Virus record (IMG/VR): IMGVR_UViG_3300032898_000017
Location: 1-22,105 of that record
Strand: one strand, 5' to 3'
DNA length: 22,105 nt
DNA from: a virus
Shown here: positions 14,231-20,957 of the stretch, piece after piece
Numbering within the stretch: the first letter of the stretch is position 1
Layout of the letters: every line of letters starts with the position of its first letter
Program-made: the position numbers and the translations under genes
The notes under the pieces: generated by a model
Databases searched by the model: none
The model's input: the letters and a program-made list of their open reading frames with translations, nothing else
Told to the model about the DNA's origin: nothing

Positions 14231-14934
14231 GGCGATACCTTAATGAAGGGATCTTGCCAATAGTTGCCGACGTAGCCCGCGTCGGTCAGGTCGAGGCTGA
14301 TCTCGAGGTCGGGCTCATCCGTGTCCTGCTTTACCGCGGTCACGAAGTGCTCTTGCGCTTCACGGAGGTAGTCGTTGGCTTTGTCCATCCGGCCATACGA
14401 CTTCCAAAGGTAGGCACAAGCCAGCGCGATGAGGATATCGTCTTTCCAATCGTAATCACTGTAGGCGAGGGGTTGCTGATTGAAGTCGAATGGGCGGGGG
14501 AACGTCGTGATCCGGCTCCACACGGGATACACAGCATCAGGGACGGGATACACAATCGCAGCAGCAGAGCCCCATTTGCTGTAATAGTACGGCTTTGAGC
14601 GTGCGAGAACCTCGGGCGCAGGCCACTGCTTGTCGAATAGACGCCAGGGTTTGTGCACGAGCTTTCGCGCTGTTGGATCGCCCGGGTTGAGGATGATGGT
14701 GTGGATGTGCTTCAGATACGGCGGCAACGAAATGAACTTGTCGTTGAAGGCGTTATTGGTAAAAAAGGTTTGAGTCTGGAAAAATCCTTTCAGCTCCTGA
14801 AAGTCGTGGGATCGGCTGACGCGCCACTGCGCGAAGTTGAGCGCAGTGGTGCACCGATCATTGGTGAGGTCCGTTCGGTTGAGGAGGCCCGACTGGACCT
14901 CCCCCACCAAATCCGTCAGCGTGGTTTGGCCCAC
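14227..14934 (-). CDS. Head-tail adaptor / tail tubular protein candidate
   Basis: The start is GTG 14934 (235 aa): GGAGGAAAGG immediately upstream (about 14937-14946) is a strong ribosome site and the codon lies 13 bases after the previous stop. An open frame continues further upstream but would overlap the previous gene by 59 bases. The protein opens with 'TLTDLVGEVQSGLLNRTDL', then 'ALNFAQWRVSRSHDFQEL', as in gp4/gp11-like podovirus adaptors where a short helix bundle precedes a beta sandwich. 'YPVPDAVYPV' and 'DYDWKDDILIALACAYLW' are also typical. The product probably sits under the portal and receives the nozzle. The ATGA overlap links it to the fibre-like gene. Confidence 0.65.
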   Translation of the reverse strand: MGQTTLTDLVGEVQSGLLNRTDLTNDRCTTALNFAQWRVSRSHDFQELKGFFQTQTFFTNNAFNDKFISLPPYLKHIHTIILNPGDPTARKLVHKPWRLFDKQWPAPEVLARSKPYYYSKWGSAAAIVYPVPDAVYPVWSRITTFPRPFDFNQQPLAYSDYDWKDDILIALACAYLWKSYGRMDKANDYLREAQEHFVTAVKQDTDEPDLEISLDLTDAGYVGNYWQDPFIKVSP

Positions 14935-14947
14935 GACCTTTCCTCCG

Positions 14948-15430
14948 TCAGAATGGAAAGTCGCAGAGCACCACGCCATTGCCCGCGGAGCCGTAGTACA
15001 GCCCAACGATCTGCTGGGTCAACGCCGTCCGAAGGGCCAGCTGGCCATTCGTCGAGGTGCTGACCATCAGTGTCTGGCCAATCGTGGGGCTGCCGCTTGG
15101 CGCTTGGCTTGTCGAGGCAATCCCCTTGATCTGAATCCACCCGAACTGCACTCCACCCGCAGTAGCAACGGCTGACATTGCAATCCCGGCGCCCAAGGCT
15201 GTGTGGGCGTCATCGACGACGACCTCGCCCCCATCGGATGCGAAGGCGACGTAGCACACTGCATCGCCCAGGGCCACCGCCGTCGTGCCGGAGAACTGCA
15301 CGTACTTGTAGACCGCATTGTTCTCCATCCGGATGGTGCCCAACGGTTCCTTCGCTCCGTTGAGCGGCAACGACGAGTTGTAGGCATACACCGCGTTGAG
15401 CGGAGTAACGAAGGTTTGCTTCTGTCCCAT
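14948..15430 (-). CDS. Possible capsid decoration or head protein
   Basis: ATG 15430 follows AAGGGAGGG by 4 bases, one of the strongest ribosome sites here, 12 bases after the capsid gene. The 160-residue product is Ala/Gly/Ser/Val-rich and beta-strand-like throughout, with low charge. No known motif stands out. Position right after the major capsid gene, strong initiation signal and small size are those of a decoration (cement) protein, but also of a head fibre. Function is inferred only from position and composition. Confidence 0.5.
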   Translation of the reverse strand: MGQKQTFVTPLNAVYAYNSSLPLNGAKEPLGTIRMENNAVYKYVQFSGTTAVALGDAVCYVAFASDGGEVVVDDAHTALGAGIAMSAVATAGGVQFGWIQIKGIASTSQAPSGSPTIGQTLMVSTSTNGQLALRTALTQQIVGLYYGSAGNGVVLCDFPF

Positions 15431-15442
15431 ATTACCCTCCCT

Positions 15443-16486
15443 TCACGGCGTGTTGAGGTTGTACATGACGCCCTGCACCCGGCGCCGGTTGGTCGTGAGG
15501 CAGCAGGACGACACGATCTGGGCCGCCCGGTCATTGACCTGATCCGGGATAGCCTTCCACTCCGTCATGTCGAACCACGAGGCCGGGTCATACACCAACG
15601 AAAGGAAGTTGGTGTTGAGGAAGTACATCGTGCCGCCGGTCGGCGACGCGCTGTCCTCGCCCGCGATGCTCGGTGTCCAGACCATCGGAATGCCCTTGAA
15701 CACCTGGTTCTCGAACGAGGCGTCCGCCAGTTTCCGATTGGTCGTGCGGTAGTACGTCAGCACCGCACCTTCATACTGTTCGTATGTCCATTGGTCATTG
15801 AGCAGGATGTCGGGCCGATCCTCCCGCCGGTTGTTCATGCAGTTGTTGAGCATCTTCCGCATGTTCTGGATGCCGGTGGTGGCGAAGGATGAGCCGCTCA
15901 TGTTGGTGTATTGGTTTTGCCACCACGAGTACTGGGATTGGGAACTGTCGATCCCACCGACCGCAATCCCGTTGCCGCCGCTGTTCGTCGTGGGGTTATT
16001 CGCCACGAGGCACTGGAGGCCGTCGATCGCCTGAGCGAGGCCGGTGGTCGTCCCGGCGGCGATCGACCCAACGCTTCCGACGAGCCGCGTTTCGAACTCG
16101 GTGATGAGGCTCTGCTCGCTGTTATCCAACTTCGAGTTCATCAGCGATAGAATGCGGGCCTTTCCCACATTCTTCTGCTCGTCCGTGCCGAAGCGGACGA
16201 TGCTCGCCGCCACATACCTCCAGTTGAAGTAGGCGGTGGTGAGGAACTCGAAGTCGTTCAACGGGACGGCGGTTCCTTTGTCCACCCAGTTGATATTGCC
16301 GTTCGAGGCGTACTCGAGGTTTTCTTCGATAAACCGACCGCCCCGCTGGGGCCGCAGCTTACCCTTATCCTTCAACCAAAACCAAAACGGCGTTGCGTTG
16401 AAGACGTTGTCCGCGACTCCCTCCATCCGGTTTTGCCAGGTGGTCGTGTAGAGGTTGTCGAGGAACTGCGTCAGGGTGTTAATCAT
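15443..16486 (-). CDS. Major capsid protein (HK97-like fold)
   Basis: The 347-residue product starts at ATG 16486 after GAGGAA, which overlaps the stop of the scaffold gene. It has hallmarks of phage major capsid proteins: an N-terminal arm with helices, 'PQRGGRFIEENLEY' (46-59) and 'WVDKG' as the E-loop area, 'LLNDQWTYEQYEG' (about 225-237) and the P-domain strand 'KGIPMVWTP'. 'TMYFLNTNFLSLVYDP' is near the C-terminus. The length is typical for HK97-fold subunits with a separate scaffold. I see no N-terminal protease-processed delta domain, which fits the separate scaffold gene upstream. It assembles the icosahedral shell. Confidence 0.85.
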   Translation of the reverse strand: MINTLTQFLDNLYTTTWQNRMEGVADNVFNATPFWFWLKDKGKLRPQRGGRFIEENLEYASNGNINWVDKGTAVPLNDFEFLTTAYFNWRYVAASIVRFGTDEQKNVGKARILSLMNSKLDNSEQSLITEFETRLVGSVGSIAAGTTTGLAQAIDGLQCLVANNPTTNSGGNGIAVGGIDSSQSQYSWWQNQYTNMSGSSFATTGIQNMRKMLNNCMNNRREDRPDILLNDQWTYEQYEGAVLTYYRTTNRKLADASFENQVFKGIPMVWTPSIAGEDSASPTGGTMYFLNTNFLSLVYDPASWFDMTEWKAIPDQVNDRAAQIVSSCCLTTNRRRVQGVMYNLNTP

Positions 16487-16489
16487 CCG

Positions 16490-17260
16490 CTATTCCTCAT
16501 CAAACACTGGCTCTCCGCCAAGTGCTTTCACTTGTTCGGCCCACGCAGCGTTCGCCGCCTCCTGGCCATTCATTTTCCGGCCCCGGTTCCCGGTGCCACT
16601 CTGGCCGGGCGTCAGCCCGCCAAAGGACAGCTTGATTGGCTTATTCCCACTGTTCGCAGTGGGGGGGTTGTACTTGGCCTCAAGCTCCTTCACCTTGTCC
16701 GGGTTTTGCCCTCGAACGATGTGGTACAGCGCTTCAGCTGGTACTCCCACGAATGCTGGGTTCTTCGCAACCGTCAGCATCTCTTGCTGCCAATCCCAAA
16801 AGTCCTTGTGGGCAGAGGCAGCTTCCTTCACCGCGGCCTGAACGTCATTCCGGGTGGCTCGCGTGCTGAGTTCGTTCAGCCGCTCGTTCATGGGGCCAAC
16901 AACCTGCTTGTTGACCTCCTTGAGGATCTTGGAGACGAGATGGTCGCCCCACGCACTGCGGGGCATCGTCTCGATCGTCGTCGCATCCAGCTCGGGCTCT
17001 TCCTCCTCGGGCTCGACCCGGGCCGCCGGCTGTTGGGCTGCTGGGCCGCGTTGGGCTACCGCAATAAGCTCACGGATGCCACCGTCAAGCGTCTTCATCG
17101 AGGTCGCAAGGCTGGTGACCCATGCGGGCTCCTTGGAAGAGCCATCGCCAGCACCGCTTCCGCCACCGTCGGTTGGTGAACCGCCGTCGCCACCGCCAGA
17201 GCCGCCGCCTTCGGCGTCTCGCAGCAATGTCGTCCGCCACCGAAAAATGTTATGCGTCAT
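16490..17260 (-). CDS. Scaffolding protein candidate
   Basis: The 256-residue product starts at ATG 17260 with GGAG upstream and overlaps the previous gene by 11 bases. It opens with a Gly/Ser/Asp linker (18-42), then has a Glu-rich stretch (about 81-90) and long charged helices with 'LVSKILKEVNKQVVGPMNERLNEL', and ends acidic. The composition (helical, charged, no Cys-rich core) and the place directly before the major capsid gene match phage scaffolding proteins, which line the inside of the procapsid and leave on maturation. No protease motif is present. The call rests on position and composition. Confidence 0.65.
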   Translation of the reverse strand: MTHNIFRWRTTLLRDAEGGGSGGGDGGSPTDGGGSGAGDGSSKEPAWVTSLATSMKTLDGGIRELIAVAQRGPAAQQPAARVEPEEEEPELDATTIETMPRSAWGDHLVSKILKEVNKQVVGPMNERLNELSTRATRNDVQAAVKEAASAHKDFWDWQQEMLTVAKNPAFVGVPAEALYHIVRGQNPDKVKELEAKYNPPTANSGNKPIKLSFGGLTPGQSGTGNRGRKMNGQEAANAAWAEQVKALGGEPVFDEE

Positions 17261-17540
17261 CGTTTTGCTCCATCAGTTGGGGTTGCCGTCGCTGCTCTCG
17301 CATGATGCGATTGCCCTCCCTCATCCGGGTCTCCATGACCCGGCGGAAGATCAACATAAGCTGCTGCTCGATTCGGCCCTCGGTCAAGATGCCGAGCCGC
17401 AGCACATGCGGGTGGATGTTGCCGGACGAGTCGCAACGGATGAGCAAAACACCGTCTCCAGGGTCACAATCAACGCCCATATCACGGCACAGGGTCGTGA
17501 CGGGGTCAACCGACGCATTATTACTCATTTTTGCGGTCAT
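17250..17540 (-). CDS. Hypothetical protein (96 aa)
   Basis: ATG 17540 overlaps the stop of the zinc-ribbon gene (ATGA) and the stop is 11 bases inside the scaffold gene, so the gene is fully packed into the operon. The N-terminal half contains two cysteines in 'LCRDMGVDCDPGDG' and a short beta-rich piece ('VLLIRC'); the C-terminal half is an Arg/Gln/Met-rich helix. No domain recognised. It could be a small assembly factor, given its place between portal and scaffold. Confidence 0.6.
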   Translation of the reverse strand: MTAKMSNNASVDPVTTLCRDMGVDCDPGDGVLLIRCDSSGNIHPHVLRLGILTEGRIEQQLMLIFRRVMETRMREGNRIMREQRRQPQLMEQNDDA

Positions 17541-17851
17541 ATCCAGCGTCCTTCCTTCGCGCGGAACAGACCTCCCAGGTCCTCCGCGTAGTTGCTGTAA
17601 TTGCCATTTTCCTTCGCGATCCGGCGGAGATCGCTCATGTTGCTGACATGGGCGCCATCGGGGGACACGTGCTCGTAGAAGCCTTCGTGGAACACCACCG
17701 GGCGCTGCACGCTGGCCCCGTAATCACGCCGCCAAGCGTGGCCGCACTGATAGCAGAAAGGCAATCGGTGCTCCCAATCCTCCATCTCGGCAATGGTGCA
17801 AATCCGCTCAAGCCGGTGGCCATCCTGGCAGGCGTAGATGTATGTTGGCAT
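17537..17851 (-). CDS. FmdB-like zinc-ribbon protein
   Basis: ATG 17851 follows GGAGA by a few bases. The 104-residue product begins with 'MPTYIYACQDGHRLE', as in FmdB/CxxC-type zinc ribbons ('MPlYeY.C..Cg..fe'). The metal site looks altered: C8 and H12 replace the first CxxC, while C33 and C36 form the second pair. The tail has 'FHEGFYEHVSPDGAHVSNMSDLRRIAKENG', a stretch also found in small phage zinc-ribbon proteins close to portal genes. Function is unknown; a chaperone or nucleic-acid-binding role would fit. Position between portal and scaffold and the ATGA junction suggest head assembly. Confidence 0.65.
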   Translation of the reverse strand: MPTYIYACQDGHRLERICTIAEMEDWEHRLPFCYQCGHAWRRDYGASVQRPVVFHEGFYEHVSPDGAHVSNMSDLRRIAKENGNYSNYAEDLGGLFRAKEGRWI

Positions 17852-17896
17852 GAGGTTCTCCGATTGCGCATTGTCCGCATGGTGACATTGCCCATT

Positions 17897-19699
17897 TCAC
17901 GCTGCTCGCGGCGGCCCTCCTACCTGCGACACCCGACCCGGCCCCCGGGCCGACGTCCCCGTCCCCTTCATCAGTTCCTTGTATTGCATCATCGTCAAAG
18001 CCGTTTTCATCTGCTCTTGCTGCTGCTGTTGCTGCTCCTGCGGATTGAGCATCATATCGTCGTACTCGGCCCCATGCAATTCCCGCAGCAGGTACTGGGT
18101 CAGCTTTTGCTTGTTAATGAGGGGATTCTGCGACAGCATCTGGTAGACCTGCACCGCCTTTGCCTCCCGCACCTGCTTCGTCTCGGGCAGCGTACTGTCG
18201 GGGTCAATGCTGACGTTATAGCCGCCCTTTTGCAGTTCCTGCGGCCGAAACTTCACCCACACCGGCACCCCACCCGGGCCGATCAGATCGACGACCTGCT
18301 CGTCCGACCCATCCCACCGGCTGAAGATCACGTCGTGCGTCTGCTTCATCACATCCACAATCAGATCAGCCACTGTATCTCGCCGCTCGTCCATCCGGAT
18401 CTGCGTCGCCTGATTAACGATGTTGGCCTCCGTCGCGCTCCGATCAGCAGACCCCGGCGCATACTCTCCGAATTGGTTCGCACCCAGCCCGAGGATCTCT
18501 TGCACATCCCTCTCGACCAGCGCATCCATCGTGATGAGGCCCTGGGGCAAATTCGCCGACTCCATTACTTTGACGTCGGCCACATTCCCTTCCTCCTCCA
18601 GCATGATGACCGGCCCGACCTCCTCGCCCGACAGCTTCTGCACCTCATCCGGCGACAGATGCTCGCGCTTCGCCAGGATCTTGATGAGGCTGATCCGCCG
18701 GTGCTTCATCATGACCGTGCGGATTTCGTTCAACTCGCGTTGCTGTGGCTCGAGGATCTGCGCATCCGGGATGCCCCAGAACCACAAATCGTCCTGGTTG
18801 AAGACCAGGGGAAAATAGGGAAAGTGACCGCGATCCATCATCTCATCGTGGCCCTGGTACAGAATTTTGCTGTGGTGATACGGCGCGATGATGAAGACAA
18901 TCCCGGTCTTTTTGTCCCGAATTTCCACCAGATCAACGAGCCCTTCCTCTCGCGGCCGTTCCGCCCGGATCATCTCGGACCCATACATCTTGCTCACGTT
19001 GATGTCCGACGTGTGCTCAAGCCGGGGATCATCCTTCACATCGTCGATATGGCGCCGGACCCAGTGTCCCACCCATCGGGCCGAGTGCAGGTCAGTTGTC
19101 CCCACGGGGACAATGAACTGACCCGGATGTACTGATAGGAACCACGGCATGTTCGGTAGTACCAGATCGTTGTATTCGACTCGGAAGTCGTGTTTCCCGC
19201 CGGACGTGGGGGCAGCTGCATCGAGGTAGTCCGGTGTTGGGGTGAACTCTGCTCCATATCCCAGTTTCCCTATTCCTGTGCCAAACATGAAGGCGTTTTG
19301 GGTCATCTGCTTGATGGCCTCTTTGACCTTCATCTGACGGATGAGCTTATTGTCGATCCTCTCGAGGATCTGCGCAAACACCGCGTTGTCGTCGCCCGGC
19401 TGTGAGGGCATCACGCTCACACTCGGATTGCGGAAATACACCCGGGGAACCAGCGTCCGCACCATCTTGAACATGATGTTGTAGGGGAGGGTGCCCGTCG
19501 GATACATGCCCCGGTAATACCGGCGAAAGAGGTCCCACTTGTCTTCGAAGGCTACCTTTTTCCGATACTCAACCCCCTTCCGGATTTGACTCATCCAGTA
19601 GGTGCCATCGGGCCGATCCCCTTTAACATACCCACTGTAGGTAATCTGGCCCGGCTTCGGGGGTGCCTCATCCGGCCGCATGAACTCACTATAACTCAC
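17897..19699 (-). CDS. Portal protein
   Basis: I chose GTG 19699 (600 aa) because it overlaps the upstream TGA as GTGA, as the ATP-grasp gene does with the terminase, and has GGGGATGG just upstream; ATG 19705 or 19711 would add 2 or 4 residues. The protein has the portal pattern: 'RRYYRGMYPTGTLPYNIMFKMV' near the start, a stem/wing mix with 'HPGQFIVPVG', 'FPYFPLVF', the clip/stem segment 'IPDAQILEPQQRELNEIR', 'SATEANIVNQATQIRMDERR' and a C-terminal Gln-rich tail with an uninterrupted run of six Gln (CTG/TTG repeats at 18013-18042). It forms the dodecameric ring for DNA entry and tail attachment. Length matches podovirus portals. Confidence 0.85.
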   Translation of the reverse strand: MSYSEFMRPDEAPPKPGQITYSGYVKGDRPDGTYWMSQIRKGVEYRKKVAFEDKWDLFRRYYRGMYPTGTLPYNIMFKMVRTLVPRVYFRNPSVSVMPSQPGDDNAVFAQILERIDNKLIRQMKVKEAIKQMTQNAFMFGTGIGKLGYGAEFTPTPDYLDAAAPTSGGKHDFRVEYNDLVLPNMPWFLSVHPGQFIVPVGTTDLHSARWVGHWVRRHIDDVKDDPRLEHTSDINVSKMYGSEMIRAERPREEGLVDLVEIRDKKTGIVFIIAPYHHSKILYQGHDEMMDRGHFPYFPLVFNQDDLWFWGIPDAQILEPQQRELNEIRTVMMKHRRISLIKILAKREHLSPDEVQKLSGEEVGPVIMLEEEGNVADVKVMESANLPQGLITMDALVERDVQEILGLGANQFGEYAPGSADRSATEANIVNQATQIRMDERRDTVADLIVDVMKQTHDVIFSRWDGSDEQVVDLIGPGGVPVWVKFRPQELQKGGYNVSIDPDSTLPETKQVREAKAVQVYQMLSQNPLINKQKLTQYLLRELHGAEYDDMMLNPQEQQQQQQEQMKTALTMMQYKELMKGTGTSARGPGRVSQVGGPPRAA

Positions 19700-19704
19700 A
19701 GCCA
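19695..19704 (-). repeat. Right-hand copy of a 10-bp direct repeat at the portal junction
   Basis: TGGCTGTGAG (minus strand) covers the last two sense codons and stop of the ATP-grasp gene and the start of the portal gene. The identical sequence occurs at 20948-20957 at the other end of the same gene, so the ATP-grasp gene is flanked by the copies. Confidence 0.6.
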
Positions 19705-20952
19705 TCCCCATTCTTCGAGTTGCTTGATGTCGGCCTCGGCCCTCAGCCCGATGTCCCGCCGATACATTTTGTCGGTCACCCGCAGGTTGTCAATCGTGCG
19801 ATACGCCCGCCGCCGCGCCACTCCCACATCCTCACCCCGCGCCGTCGCCTTCAGCGTCAACCCATCCCCGCCCGCCGTTTTGAACAGCATATCCTTAGGG
19901 TCCACGAAAACGTTGCAGAGCCACAGGTGGTTAATGTTGTTCTCGTTGATCCCGAGGATGGGTTCACCCCATTCCACCTTAATCCCCTCATCCTCCGACG
20001 GATACGGCGGCACTCCCATCCGCACCGCAATCGTCGGCCCCGGCCACATTTCGACGGCCGTCAGCCGCCCCTCCGCTACTTCCCGAAAAAACTCGCCAGC
20101 ACCCAGGCGCATGCCCTCAAGCAAAGCCTCGATCGCATCGTAACCGAAGCGAGCCGTGGCTTCCAGAGCAAAAGCCCCATCAGCATTGACAATGCAATTG
20201 ACATCAACAGGGCCGCGCCACCCCAAGCGCGTAAGGAGGGGCTTAAGCCGGCCGACAGTAGCATCGACAAGGCGGTTCGCAGGGCGAGTAATGACGATAT
20301 TACCCATGCACCCAGTATTGGGACCAAGGTTCCCCTCCATGAATTTCTTTTCCTCGAAAGTGTGGTTGAATGGTCTGATCCATTCTCGCCCATTGAACCA
20401 CCCCTCCGTGGATACCTCAATACCCTTCACCACCCGCTGCACGATGATGTGGCAGGAAGTGGGGTATTGGTTGAGCGCCCATTCGAGCTGCTCTGGTTCT
20501 TTTAGCACCCGGCTGCTGGCACACCCGATGTTACCGTCGGCCTTGATCGCGAAGCCATCGCCCCATTCTTCCCCAACGAAGAACTGGCGGACTTCATCCG
20601 GCGAGTTGAAAGACCAAGTCTCAGGGATCGTAATGCCGTATTTCTGAAACACCTCCATGCCATACGCCCGGTCGAGTTCAATCCGATCCATTTCCTTGGA
20701 TGCGCCGATCGCCGGCACACCCACCGCCTTGATCACAGGCTCCAATTGTTGCCCCATCCCCACCATATCCACGAGGATGAGGTCCGTATTCCGTAGGCCC
20801 TCGCGCCACGAGTCAATCCGTTGGACGATATTCTGCCCACTCCGCTTGTAGTGTGGCGACTTAATCCACATCCGGACGCTGTGGCCCTCCAGGCGCAGCC
20901 TACTAGCTACGCCGAGCGAATCCCCCGTTTGGCTAAGAACCGTGATCCTCAC
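19696..20952 (-). CDS. PurD-like ATP-grasp ligase (phosphoribosylamine-glycine ligase homologue)
   Basis: GTG 20952 overlaps the terminase stop (GTGA); the product has 418 residues, close to bacterial PurD. The order matches PurD: an N-terminal sub-domain to about 85, an A/B-type ATP-grasp core with 'GNIGCASSRVL' (140-150), 'FMEGNLGPNTGCMG' (204-217; PurD 'DGDEGPNTGGMG'), 'VDVNCIVNADGAFALEATARFG' at the metal site, and a C-terminal domain with 'TAGGDGLTLKATARGE', 'RRAYRTI' and 'YRRDIGLRA'. PurD joins glycine to phosphoribosylamine in purine synthesis. Two departures: the usual N-terminal GGREHA box is absent, and the Asn of 'EFNARFG' is Thr (T266). The substrate may thus differ. No other purine gene is near; the gene is locked into the virion operon. 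Confidence 0.78.
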   Translation of the reverse strand: MRITVLSQTGDSLGVASRLRLEGHSVRMWIKSPHYKRSGQNIVQRIDSWREGLRNTDLILVDMVGMGQQLEPVIKAVGVPAIGASKEMDRIELDRAYGMEVFQKYGITIPETWSFNSPDEVRQFFVGEEWGDGFAIKADGNIGCASSRVLKEPEQLEWALNQYPTSCHIIVQRVVKGIEVSTEGWFNGREWIRPFNHTFEEKKFMEGNLGPNTGCMGNIVITRPANRLVDATVGRLKPLLTRLGWRGPVDVNCIVNADGAFALEATARFGYDAIEALLEGMRLGAGEFFREVAEGRLTAVEMWPGPTIAVRMGVPPYPSEDEGIKVEWGEPILGINENNINHLWLCNVFVDPKDMLFKTAGGDGLTLKATARGEDVGVARRRAYRTIDNLRVTDKMYRRDIGLRAEADIKQLEEWGWL

Positions 20953-20957
20953 AGCCA
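20948..20957 (-). repeat. Left-hand copy of a 10-bp direct repeat at the terminase junction
   Basis: TGGCTGTGAG (minus strand) spans the last two codons and stop of the terminase gene and the GTG start of the ATP-grasp gene. It is identical to 19695-19704, which lies at the ATP-grasp/portal junction. Confidence 0.6.

Noticed and set aside
18013-18042. CTG/TTG triplet run that could be a microsatellite
   Set aside because: It encodes a Gln-rich tail of the portal in frame and is too short and irregular to claim as a separate repeat element.
17531-19135. 534-codon open frame on the plus strand opposite the portal gene
   Set aside because: It is His/Leu/Arg-rich, as expected for a complement of GC-rich coding sequence, and conflicts with a well-supported portal and its operon.
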